From positions 188,064,564 through 188,128,563 of the forward strand of contig CM054112.1 in the NCBI GenBank assembly GCA_028673005.1: a DNA stretch of 64,000 nt. The letters run 5' to 3'. This DNA is from Tanypteryx hageni. Lineage: Eukaryota; Arthropoda; Insecta; Odonata; Petaluridae. The notes beneath the pieces were generated by a model. That model was given only the letters and a program-made list of their open reading frames with translations, was not told the DNA's origin and searched no databases. The stretch's first letter is position 1. Each line of letters begins with the position of its first letter. The position numbers and the translations under genes are program-made. Below are positions 48,501-58,800 of this stretch, piece by piece.

Positions 48501-49420
48501 GGAAGGAAAACCATGCCAACCACCAAATCAAACGAACCTGGGTGGGTTTCGTAAGTCTCAAATTTCCATAATGTAGTCTGACTACATAGTACAATATATC
48601 ACTCCTTAGTTTAAAATTCCCGTATTATGTAGACATTACAATGTAGTTCCATTTCTTGCCGCCGTCCTATCCTGGTTGGCACTAGCATCCGCATGCCCAA
48701 TTAATGACAATATTAAAAAGTTACAAGACAAAAATGAAAATATTTTACTCCAAATTCTCTTCTGATATATTTTTATGCACTTTTTTATCAAAGCATTGCA
48801 ACTGCATTGGAGGCTGTTTCCATCTGTCTGAATGTTTATATCCAGTTGTACACTGCAAGGTCAAGATCGACCAGTAACATACAAATCATATGTATCAGGA
48901 TAACTTTGATTTCAATTTACTCTTAAAATATATACATAAACATTTAAAAAATCATCTAACAGGAATTACAAAAAACTTGACAGCCATAGGCTTCATGAAC
49001 CACCTGTACCATAAATGCTAATATTGAGCATGAAATCCACGTTATCTTTCACAAATCACAACAGGTGAAGATTCATGTTTTTGGAAAACTAATGCCAAAT
49101 ACTTTACAAAGCAAAGGACTGCTTGAAACAAATAGTAAATTGTAAATACACTCAGCCAACCACAAAGCCATAAAGTTAATTATGCTTAGAACTTATATGA
49201 TTCTTAAAAACCTAGTATTTAAATTGTAAATATCTTTCTTAACAATAATTCAGTATTAAGTCCTAAATAAGAGAGAGCAACAAATCAATTGTTTAGAGCT
49301 ATGAGATAATTACCTAGAGGAATTCCTCAACCTCTTAGAGTATGTTCTGTCTCCATCCTCATCTGGGTCATCATCCAAACGATTTGATAGGTCTACTCTT
49401 TGTCGCTTACTCCTTGGCAT
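33377..49420 (-). CDS. DCN1-like protein (DCUN1D4/5 type), six coding exons
   Basis: Minus-strand coding exons in order are 49420-49314, 45239-45022, 42917-42773, 40987-40879, 39509-39302 and 33525-33377. They total 936 nt and 311 aa, all introns GT-AG and every junction in frame. Start [10 protein letters not shown] is a basic N-terminus like that of DCUN1D4 and DCUN1D5. The potentiating-neddylation/cullin-binding domain runs from about residue 90: [81 protein letters not shown] and [20 protein letters not shown]. This last block holds the acidic/alanine patch used to bind cullins. Family role: with UBC12 or UBE2F it promotes NEDD8 transfer to cullin-RING ligases, in the nucleus and cytoplasm. 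Oddities are a His-rich insert (residues 64-74) and about 35 residues after the family's usual C-terminus. Intron 5 (5.8 kb) carries several transposons. Confidence 0.95.
34425..34710. mobile_element. Small hAT-like MITE
   Basis: It begins CAGCAGTATTCAACCT and ends GATTGACTACCACTGC, an imperfect terminal inverted repeat. The immediate flanks share TTTAAA, a possible partial target duplication. Subterminal GGGGATACGC and GGGGTATGCC are also inverted relative to each other only loosely. Confidence 0.6.
35000..35883. mobile_element. Non-autonomous hAT element with exact 8-bp target duplication
   Basis: The termini CAGAGCTGCAAACC and GGTTTGCAGCTCTG are perfect 14-bp inverted repeats. The flanks GTTCTGAG at 34992-34999 and 35884-35891 are identical. 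Both ends are packed with GGTTCGGTT blocks, all in the same orientation, so subterminal repeats are direct while the termini are inverted. The 884-bp body has no transposase. It lies in intron 5 of the DCN1-like gene. Confidence 0.95.
36655..36830 (+). repeat. Pyrimidine minisatellite and retroposon-like 3' tail
   Basis: Irregular repeats of CCCTCTCC with CCTCCTATC occupy 36670-36750. They are followed by GTGGACCTTATGGTCTAAAT, a signal AATAAAG, and a short (ATCT)n run, the usual look of a LINE or SINE 3' end with a simple-sequence tail. Confidence 0.45.
37262..37425. repeat. Long dispersed repeat, left half of an interrupted copy
   Basis: Matches 15940-16105 (AAATTAAAAACTTG through TTTATCGTAACCAAG). 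Similarity stops after AACCAAGGCAC. Confidence 0.65.
37426..38454 (+). mobile_element. ~1-kb insertion splitting the dispersed repeat; contains piggyBac-like ORF fragment
   Basis: Compared with the copy at 15930-16640, this segment is extra: similarity ends at about 37425 and resumes at about 38455. It contains the acidic open frame described at 38183-38452. No terminal inverted repeat or TTAA target could be identified at the junctions. Confidence 0.5.
38183..38452 (+). pseudogene. piggyBac-like transposase N-terminal fragment
   Basis: Open frame of 89 codons starting [20 protein letters not shown], with a Ser/Asp-rich acidic run ([12 protein letters not shown]), then [19 protein letters not shown]. 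PiggyBac-derived transposases commonly start with such an acidic segment followed by a Trp-containing stretch leading to the catalytic core. The frame stops before any catalytic Asp region, so at most a 5' fragment is present. A splice-acceptor-like TGTATAG precedes the ATG. An unrelated acidic ORF is possible. Confidence 0.35.
38455..38840. repeat. Long dispersed repeat, right half of an interrupted copy
   Basis: Matches 16138-16500: GTGAACAGATG, TTAAAAACTAATTTGTGGAC and TTAATCAAATGGAGAAAATA. The tRNA-like part is degraded here (CAGTCAAACCCATGAC). Confidence 0.65.
41377..41592. mobile_element. Short element with ~32-bp perfect inverted repeats
   Basis: The left end contains TGGATGTCAACAAGGTGTTG and the right end its exact reverse complement, extending to about 32 bp on each side including the flanking AT. 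The ~150-bp interior holds CTGAAGA-AGGAGTAGTTCC-GAAA (41424-41447), a hammerhead-like core, then GCTTTACGTTTG. The left inverted repeat grows out of an AT microsatellite (41362-41382). Confidence 0.7.
41424..41460 (+). ncRNA. Degenerate hammerhead-like core
   Basis: CTGAAGA followed by a small GGA/TCC helix and GAAA has the order of the hammerhead core (CUGANGA, stem II, GAAA). Stem III is not convincing. It lies inside the inverted-repeat element at 41377-41592. Confidence 0.3.
41633..42048. mobile_element. Nearly palindromic DNA element
   Basis: The left ~130 bp (AATAAGACACTTTTTTCCAG, AAAATCAGCCTGTGTTA, GACATTCACAACCCACTGA) recur as reverse complement in the right ~130 bp. The right end reads TATAGCCTAAAAAATATGGTA. 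On the minus strand this terminus, TACCATATTTTTTAGGC, resembles the end of the element at 63077. The middle carries CAGTAAAACCTTGTGCAATG, itself a transposon-like terminus. Confidence 0.75.
43542..43710. repeat. Two Tigger-like terminal repeats in tandem
   Basis: ACAGTTGAACTTCCATAACTC at 43541 and ACAGTGGAACTTCTGCAACTC at 43646 are the same sequence about 105 bp apart. Each is followed by CGAATCTC and later by an inverted TTCRAGTTATGGAA. They are typical of pogo/Tigger termini. Confidence 0.5.
44671..44909. mobile_element. Palindromic tRNA-derived insertion with 13-bp target duplication
   Basis: CAAGCAAGTAAGT stands at 44671-44683 and again at 44897-44909. Between them, 44684-44858 is an inverted repeat with arms of about 75 bp and only a short centre. 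Each arm carries ACCCGGCAAGTGGAAGACC, the perfect B-box GGTTCGATTCC, GGTCATAGCA, a T-run and GTTTCAAAATTATTCCCAA. A further ~40 bp (TTACAGCTTATGCCTGTC and following) completes the insert. The long duplication suggests LINE-type target-primed insertion. Lies in intron 2 of the DCN1-like gene. Confidence 0.85.
45022..45239 (-). other. DCN1-like exon 2: low-complexity His-rich segment plus start of cullin-binding domain
   Basis: This exon encodes residues 37-108. The first half (about residues 38-62) is rich in Ser, Ala, Gly and Pro. It is followed by four His, one Gln and six His (residues 64-74), then [12 protein letters not shown]. The conserved domain begins only at HKRCIAWF. The CAT/CAC repeat is read from GTGATGGTGATGATGG-type sequence on the plus strand and is in frame with both neighbouring exons, so it is translated if the exon is used. 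Human DCUN1D4 and DCUN1D5 have no comparable His run as I remember them. Confidence 0.85.
46897..47202. mobile_element. Non-autonomous hAT element, same terminus family as 540-1396
   Basis: The left end is TAGGGTGACCAACTG and the right end AGTTGGTCACCTTA. The flanks CTGTAGGA at 46889-46896 and 47203-47210 are identical. At 306 bp it is a MITE. GTCCCTCCTT-type blocks occur near both ends. It shares TAGRGTGACCA with the element at 540-1396. Confidence 0.93.
47483..47510. mobile_element. Isolated TACCATATT-type terminus
   Basis: TACCATATTTACCCGAATCC matches the start of the element at 63077 and the right end of 41633-42048. No partner end was found nearby. Confidence 0.35.
47800..47915. repeat. 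~30-bp degenerate tandem repeat
   Basis: Three imperfect units: CGCGCATCAATTCGTCTC, CGCGTATCAATGCATCGC and CGTGCATCAATTCATCTC, each followed by a segment like AGTAAGTTCG. The block is CpG-rich in an AT-rich intron. Confidence 0.7.
48408..48573. repeat. 83-bp tandem duplication
   Basis: Two head-to-tail copies (48408-48490 and 48491-48573) both start ATGTTAAC, contain TGGAAGGAAAACCA and GCCAACCACCAAA, and end TCCATAAT or GCCATAAT. Confidence 0.85.
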
Positions 49421-52400
49421 CCCAATAGGGGAGAAATTTGGAAGTGGTTGATAGGGAAAGATGGCAGTGTAGAGTGAACACAAAGACCACTGCCCACCCA
49501 GTTGAACCAATAGAAAAAACTGAAAAGTCAAAAGAAATGAGATTTAAGAATACAATACCAGTTATAATAACACTCATTCTTCCCAAAGTCATATCTTATG
49601 TGAGGATATAAAATCAAATAAAAAATAATATGCCATAGCATTTGCTCAAACTAGATCAATCAATATACACAGTATTTAATTGCTTCGCATAAAAAGGGTC
49701 ACATTTGCTGAGATAAAGATTATAAGATCACATTAAAAATAAAATCACTATACAACCAGAAAAAAATAATATTGCACGTTTACTAGATTATTTACCCCAT
49801 TTTAGAATGGTCTCCTAATTCTACCTATTGCAATATTAAAACTACATGATAACCCAGATAAACAAAAATTTCAAATAAATTAATTACCAAGTTCACCCGA
49901 TGGCCTGACTTCAGTGGACGATAAAGCTCACTCTTGTAGCCACAAAATTCATATTAACACATGCTCATTTCAACCGCAAAGTAGTTATTCTTAATGGTAT
50001 TCAAATCTGTTTGATTCTTATCACACATTACAATAAGAATCATATAATACAACATACGATTCATGAATAGAAAATCCCCACAGGTACTTTCTACTGAAAT
50101 TTGCATCTAAAACATTCATCCATTTTATCAACATACTAAAAAAATTACAAACCCAAGTGAGTGTCTTTAAGATATGTATTGGTCTCTCTTATAATCACAT
50201 TCTGGATATATAAAAGTTTAATTTTTAAAACTGAACGAGAAACGTATGATAAGCATTAATATACATGATTCGTATGTCTGATAATTCTTTAAATATAAGA
50301 ATTAAAATTCTGTTTTAATAATAATAATATTTATTGTTATCAAAGATTCACTTATAGGTTTTCAAGACCAAAAAGCGCAACTGAATGTAAAAAGACTATT
50401 CTTGAGGTAAAATGTGTTTTATGTTCTATCAAGTTAAAACTAATTTGGTTCGAAATATTTATCGTGTAATAACGAAGAAACTAACCTTGTATTTGGAAGA
50501 CGAAACAGAACTCCGATCCACAGATTCAAGGTGAATTAACACCTCACGAAATCTTATAAAATTTCACGTACTGCTGCAAGACAAAAATAATTGGACGGAA
50601 TATTTTCCTGTCTGAACAATTAAGAGATTAACATCGTTGCATAAACATCACTACGTGAATGATGTATCCACAAATGACCATCGAGCCAAAGCAAAAGTAC
50701 GGAACAATGTACGAGATATACTACATAATATATAAATATATATATATTACATCTCATATTAATATACATCTAGTTTATAGTTCGACGTTTCCATGCAAAT
50801 TCACGGATAATGTAATGATCTACGTGCAAAATAACCGCTAGAAAAGTTGCAATGGGTTCTTTAAGCCGCCAAGCACAATAATAAAAGACGGACTTTGGAG
50901 AGTAAATAAGATTTCAAATCGATGAAAATACCTTTCTCCAATGATAAAAAGGATACGCATTTTTGGCAAGGTAACATTCTAAACAACATATTTACATATA
51001 ATAACATAATTTATTCAGAGATTTTTACAAGGACGAAGTTTTTTTTTAATTCACCAACCTTGCTTAGTATTGATTGACTTCTGTCTTATCGAGGAATGTT
51101 TGAAACTTCAAAATAACAATTATCACAATATGTTGGAGTATTTGACTACAGTTTTCCTAAAATAACTCTTTGACTAGACTTATATTTGTAAGGGATAAAT
51201 AAAATCAAGCGGAGCCGACTTCTTCTAATGTGCTCGTAAGATGGCATTCAAAGCTCTTTAAAATAAACAAATGACCGTTGATATTAACTCCCGCTTCAAT
51301 TTCCAATAGCTAAACAATGGTGTTAAACATCTAAAGTTAAAGTACATCCTAATATAATATGAATTCGTAGAAATATCAATTTCACAGTACTCTCGTTAGA
51401 AGTTTCTTTGTGAAACCACATTAAATGCCATCGTTAACATAAGCTGTTAACACAAGAAAAACATTCTTAGTCACTGTTGGACTATTAATTCGAATTAAGT
51501 CTTGCAACAGAAAGATATATTTTTCCCCGAAATGTACTTCTAAATTCAAAATATAAAACGAGCAAAGTTGTAATCCATTATTTTTATCTTTGCATCCAAT
51601 TAAAATGTTTGTAAAGCATATCCGATATTCGTACAACGCTCACATTCTAGAATAGTTTCACAATACATTATATTTTATCTTTATCAGAACGACAAATAAG
51701 CCAAAAGCTCGCCGTGTAACTTCCCTTTTTCTAAAAACAGGCAAGATGTTGAAGCAGTAGAAATCATCTTTCCATGAGAAAATGGTGTTGTTGGGTTGTT
51801 GACGACGTAAGTAAACAAAATTGAATGTTAATATTAATCATTCCCAAATTAGGCTCGTTAAATTTAGTGAATATTTTCATCAGATTAAGAAAGATATTAA
51901 TATACTCTTCTTTATGATAAGAAATGAATCCAGAACTACACATTTGCGACGACAAACGTTAAGTTCACTAACTGTATTAAATATGCCTGTATTAGCTTCA
52001 TATTTAAAAATTTCCAGTGTAGTATGATTATAAAAACAAAAATAGTGTATAATTATTCACTATCCATAAACGCACAATATACATAATCTATTACCTTTAT
52101 AATATGATTATAAATATAGCTAAAGAAAATCGTGCACAAATATGGATTCGTGGGAGATTTTCCTTGGATTTTCTGTATTTTACCATCAATAAAATTATTC
52201 ATGCATTACAAATCCATTTCTTGACTCAGTAGAATTCACAGAATCCAATCAGTACCCAAGAACTTCTCTAATAAAATTAATCGTAATTTATACATAAGAG
52301 AAGTTTAAAGGCAAACATGGCATCAAAGGCAACATGGCAATATTAACGTACGCGAGATTACCTTTTCCAGATTCAAAGAAACTTACAGAAAATTCATAAT

Positions 52401-55400
52401 TTCTGAATTCATCAGCTCCAGAGCACAAGTACTTAGTCTATTGCCTGTAAGATTGATTTTAATAGCCGAAATTAACAAATTGATAAAAAAGCGTACGTAC
52501 AGAGTAGTGAGGGAGAAAAACAGCTTAAGTATCGAACAGTTTCCGCCAATTACTTTCATTCAAGGGTCCGAAAATATATTTCAAGTTACCAATCATGTGA
52601 AATTGTTCTGGCATTAAGTAGATATGACTTTCCTGATGGATTGGCTAAGGAATGTAAGAATAACTTAAATAATCTTCAACAAAACACTACCTCTCCCAAT
52701 GTTCTTAGGTTATAGAATTTAACCACGAATGGTTCACATTAACATATTGCTCATTGGATTACTATTCGTATGTTCTCTGAGTTAAAATCAAATATTTAAG
52801 GAACCTACTATGTAACAGCCTGTACCTCGAACATGTTAATTATTAACTTTGGAATAGAAGAATACAACATATAAAATCTTCAAGTCTATGATTTAGATGA
52901 CAAAGATAGTTATACCCGTAGCCCTATCATAACTTTGATTTTGAAATCGAAGAAATCATTTACCTTTCGGCATTGTGTATGAGTCGTGTCAAAGGAAATT
53001 TAATTCACCAGTTTGCCCTTTCCACTACGCTCACGAAAGATATTCCACAGTATAAGAAAAATAAAATTAAAATATTTTTTTATAAATCCGTAGTGATGCA
53101 TCTCAAATAACAAGTGAAATTCCCAAAAATACCTCATTACCCATGCTGCTCATTTTGAGCAATGGATGAAAGTTTGGCTAAATGGCGCTACATTAGTTGA
53201 GACACATTCACCTCTAAAATGATAACACATCACAAAATTTCATGGAAAAGGGCAGATTAATATTGCTAATGAAACCTCTTTACCTTTTCCAGATGTGGAT
53301 AATAAATTCAAAGCCCAGTCCGTCCTAACTTAGGGCAAATATTTTGTTAACAATCAAGCTTCTTCGAGCGAAACTTGATAGGGTACTAAGAAGGAATAAA
53401 TAATGAAGTCATAACCGCCCCTGAAATGCTCAATAAGTTGAACACAATGCTCGGGCGGCAGATATTACTAAGAATGTCGTTTTCTGTAACTTTTACAATC
53501 TCTGTTATTGTTTCACTAATGCGGTAGTCATAACCGATATTACGTGAAAATTTTTCGGCAACTACTGAGCCGATTTAGCACAGCACTTTAGCTTTAGCGC
53601 TCTCTAACGAATTTAAATGGCACTATTCATTACGACTTTCATTTGTTTAGGATGTTATTGGTGTAATCAGGTGTAATCACCAAACATCCAAGGCGCAATG
53701 TTGTGTGCTTGTATACTCGGTTGTGATAAATGTGAGTGCTCGTTCTGATCTAAGTATTCAGCTGAAGAATAAAAAGGAAAATACCTCTACCGGTTCTTGT
53801 ATTGGAATTTGATACTATTTTTGAATGAAGGTTAAATTCGACTTGAAACACGTTCGCAGTTTTCGTACGTAATTTATACATTACTTGTGGTCTTACGTTT
53901 ATTTAATCTCAGTATACATTTTAGCATTAGATTTTTAAAAAATTACATTAATATATTATTTTTTAGTTATAGTTATGATGGAGGTGTGCGGCCAGAGATG
54001 AAGTACAACAAATCAAAACTTTTCTATATCATTTGGCCTAGTAGCCGTAAAATACGTGGCATCTTTGGATAATAAATTTTATCCTTTTCGTTGTTGGGAA
54101 GGCACGTTATTTTCTTTTAGTTTCCTATCATAGGGAATATTTAACTTTTTTAATAATGATAAACTTGTATGATTGTAGCATTCAATTTTTCTGAAGAATC
54201 ATAATTCGTTGTCTGGGTAGTAAAAGCAATACTTTAATCAGGGAACCGATGAAAATTATTTATGTCGCATGTCATACACCCTATTAGTTTTTCTGTCGTG
54301 CATATTCTCTAGTTATTCACACATACACAAAAGGGAGGAGGGATATATGGTCCCAGCATTTACCACTTCGCATACAAATACATTAAGAGATGTTTGCGTC
54401 TCCTCTGGACCGAGTGCTTTGCAGCTCAAGTAGGGAGTGGTTGAGAAATCACTGTCCAAGTTTGGAAGTACTATGGCTTATACTGATAGTTTTATTACTC
54501 CAGTATTGCTTTGTTTTTTATGGAACTGAATATTGAATTAAAACATAAAAAGTGAAGGAGAGTTGTTTTACAGTGTGATAATTTTATATTCATATGACAA
54601 AGCTATGTATATTTTATGTTATTAAGGGAAATAACTTTGTTTCTATTCAAACAAAACATTCATAGACAGCTGACTGAATGGGTGGCTAACCATTTCCTTA
54701 AGTTGTACATGAAATATTGAATGAAATAGAATACAAGTGGAAATATTCCCATCCACGGTGTTTTCTTTCCTTTTACCATTACTGTTTAATTTTCTATCCG
54801 TAAGTTTCAGAACTACAGAACTGGAATAATTCACCAAGTTTTTTTATGAAGAAAATCTTACTTATGACCTCTGTTGTATCATTAATTTAAAAACAAAGAA
54901 TATTCTTGGACTGAAAATACCAAGTTCCATCAGTTTTCAAGTCAGTTCTGTGGCTGGTTGGGAAAAGTGTATGTCCAAAAAGTCTGGAATGATCACCGTA
55001 AAGTCAATTAATTTTGTAGAAAATATATTTTTCAGATTGAGTAAAAAGTATACTACCTAATTTCAGAATTTATTAATATCAAAATATATTCACTGGAAAC
55101 ACTTTAAATGGAGATTTTAAAAATGATAAACTTTTAAATTGAGTTTTCTCCTTTTTTAGTTTAATTACATCCTTTCTGCCTGCCAGCTGTGGAATTGTAA
55201 CATTCTCTCGAAAAATTACACAGTTTATTTAAGAAAATTACCTTTCACAACGATTTAAATCACATTTTCAAATAGATAAAGATTGATATTGCTTGCCACT
55301 TGAGGCATTGTGCAGATAATCATTAGGTCTTGCTTTAAAAATGTATGTTTTATAGAAAATGGCATGTTTTTCTATATACCAAAGAATCTCTTATACTTCC

Positions 55401-55788
55401 ACTTGCTTGTAACTTAAAAAATAAAATAGTTATATCCGTTTTTTTTGTTGACGTAATTTCAGAATTATGAAATTCATCTTTTCATTTGTACATTGTATTA
55501 TTTGCGGTAAACATTTTATCAAATAAAATGTTGAGTTCATATCACAAATCTTTATTTATGATTGCAAGGTATGTATATAACATTCAGCCAGTTCAGAATT
55601 TAGTAGTTTGGAATATATACATCCATAATAGATAACTTATGTAAACTTGGTGTTTATTTGTGCTTATTTGTATCAAGGAAATATCTTTTTTGTAGTCAGT
55701 TGAAAATTTTAAAAATTAACGAATCTGGAAAATTTGAGATTATTTTTTAATTTACCAATAATTTTTTCATGCCCCAATTTTCTTTTAG
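49421..55788. other. AT-rich stretch between two divergent genes; no coding exon seen
   Basis: The DCN1-like gene (-) starts its coding at 49420, and the N4BP2-like gene (+) has its first coding exon preceded by a splice acceptor at 55787-55788. Both 5' UTR exons and promoters should therefore lie here. A possible acceptor for the DCN1-like first coding exon is the minus-strand CTTTTCAG near 49520. No CpG island, TATA box or convincing start site was recognised. An AT microsatellite lies near 50725-50750. Confidence 0.45.
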
Positions 55789-55804
55789 ACAGAGGATAAA
55801 GATC

Positions 55805-58800
55805 ATGGCTGAATCCTTTGCAGAAGCTGGAGATGAGAGCGAGAGGAATTTCATTCTTGCAAAACTTGTTTCACTGTTTGGGGATACTGTGGATTTTGAT
55901 GTTATCAACCTAGTGGCACAAGAGAATGAATGGAATGGTGAGTGAGAGTGAGATTTTGAATGCATGTAAAAAAAATTATTTTGCTGAAAATAGGCAATAA
56001 TATGAGTTTAACTGAAGGAGTATTAATTGCTTTATTCCACGTAGAAGTAAATTTGGTATTAATTAAGTGGATGTGAAATTCATTAGGAAATTTAATGAGT
56101 AGTGTACTCTCTCATATAAACTTGATCGTGGCTCATTAGTACATTGTTGATATAAATTTTTCATATTCATAGTTATCCTACCTGAATCACAAAGTTTCTT
56201 TGAAGAAAATTTGGCCAGGGAAAGGAAAGGTCCCTTTTAAAGGATTTTAAATGCCTAGGTAGAATTTAACAAGCTTTTTTCAAACTATATTTAGGGTAAA
56301 ATTATGGAAATATTAGGTTTTCTGTGTACAATAATAAAATCTTGTCTAGGTGACATTAGTCCAGGTTAAACGTCTAAAAAAAATTTACAGTTGGTAAAAA
56401 GGTAATATTGAAATATTGGTAGTTGAGACTTCAACTGATTGAATTAGAAAATTGTCTGAGGCTTAGGAAATGTAAGACATGATTGCTTAATCATATTTTA
56501 TATAATTTTAATTGAAAAATTAGTATCCTGCCATCTTTGAACATAAGAACAGTGATAAAAGTAGGGGTTATGCTCCTTGCGAATATTTCGCAGTTATGAA
56601 ATTATACTATTAGTATTTTTATAAATATGCTGGGAAGGTGCATTTGCTAAAATTAAGATAAATAATAATAATAATGAATGAAATTTCTGGACCTAACATT
56701 AGTAAGTGAAGTTGAAACTGCTGCTTAACATTGCATTGCTTTGGTCATTCAGTAGGAAGCAGGCCCAGATGGGGTTGCAAAATGAAATTAAATGAATTTA
56801 TATAAATAATAATAAGCATAAAATTAAAAGACAAATAGAGAGATTTTATTGTTATAGTAATCATTTCTTTACCGCAATTGGAATTTCTGAAATTTTGCTT
56901 TTAGCACTTCACAAACGACGTATATGCGAACCGCCGCAACTTATAACGAAACGTACCGAAATTGATTGACGACATATATGCGAAATAACTTATAGCGGGG
57001 CGACGTATAGTGGGGTATTACTGTTTATGGTAGAAACCTAATGAATTTGTTTTCAAACTAGTGGCGTGCCACAAACGTTCCCTCAGCATGCCATAATTGC
57101 CTTGCTTGCCGCTGGTTGGCTACCTGTTCTTTGTTTTTTAAATTGCTCCGTTTCTGTAACCTTGCTCGTGCCATTCTTTACATGGTTTGGAGAATTGTGT
57201 AATTGTGCATTTGTCTCGTTTTCTCGTAAAACTTGCGTTTGCCGATTACCTACTGAAAAATAGATATATAAAGTTTGGCTGTAAAAAGCAAAGGCGCTTG
57301 CTGTTGAAAATATGCATATTTTTGCACAGCACGCGAGAATACGCTTGAAGAGGAAGAAATACTGTCGTTTTTTCCGCAAAACATACGCTTTTTTGATAAC
57401 CTTTTCTCAAGACTTGAATAATATGTTTTTATACTTTGCTGCATTGTCAGTATCCTACTTTTAAACCCCGCCGTCGAAACGAAGAGACAAATGTCTAGTG
57501 GCCACGTTTAAAGAAAGGAAAATTGTTAACGTTGGCAGCTTGGCGTCATTGCTAGCTGACGGCGTAATACGTCCAGCTCGCTAGTGAATACTTTCCCGTC
57601 AGTTTGGTGCAGTCAGCACGTACGGCGTCTCGGGACGTGTTTTTGTCCTTCACGTGACTTGAGAAGATCAGAGAAGATAGGCGTTATCGGTGGTTGTCCC
57701 TGTATTATTCTTAGTCATGGTCTAATTCTTTTTAAATTCCTCGAACATGATTACATTACTTGCGTTAACGTACTTTACGAATCGTGAAGGTTTTGTCATA
57801 GCGTTGTCGCTTGATAGTTAATGATCAAATTTTACGTTAAATTTTGTGTTGGTTGGTGCCTTAATCAGTTTACTTGTGTGTGTTAGCGTGGAACAGAAAT
57901 TTAGTTAGAGGAATTTCTTGTCTTTTGTCGTGACGTTTGCAAAGCTGTTTACCTCAACTGGTAAGCTTTGTATGTAAACATGCACGACGATATGGTAAAG
58001 GTTTGGGTACAGTTGCATTATAGAGACATTGGAGTTGCTTCATAGTGAGTTTCAGTTAACTTTTTCCTTTAACTGTATATCTTTTATATGTAGAGTTATC
58101 TTTCGCCGTATAAGCGTTTTATTTCCATGTATCGTTACTTCCATTTCGCCGAATATGGTGAGTCATTTCCTCCGTTGCTACTGGCCTACTGGCGATAAAA
58201 CCTTAAGCGCGTCAGAATTTCCCTCTAAAGAAAAAATATTCCGCGCGTAGAGATTGCAGAACGGATTTGTCCTTCGTCTCAACATAGTTGCATATAATTG
58301 AATTGTCGATGTGGACATGTAGATCCGTTATTTCAACCACTGTCCAATGTTTTTTCTTATGACGTTTTCATAATCACAAACGGGCGATGAATCGTCAAGG
58401 TCGTTCCATCCCATTGCAGTGTCCTTGATCTAGACTCGGTAATGCAAGTTCAAATTCTCGGCGCCTGACGTAACGAAGGAATCCTCTGCTTGCAACGCGG
58501 GAACATGGCCTGTGACAATGGAGTGTTCGTGTGGTTCCTTTAACTGTATCTCTGGTGAAATATTTCTACATGCATTTTAATCGGACTTATTGAAATGATT
58601 GACAGACGGACATAGAAGCAGCCACGACATTTTTGCAAGGCGTCAATTGGATTTGATTACGAAATGATAGAAACTCAGAAGTTGGATTTTTTTTCATTTT
58701 TCCAGTAAGGATAGGAAAGCAATATAAAGTCCGGAAGTGGTAAATTATATAGCGCTAGGACGTAGTCCCGCAGCTTAATTACGTCTGACAACCAGCGTTA

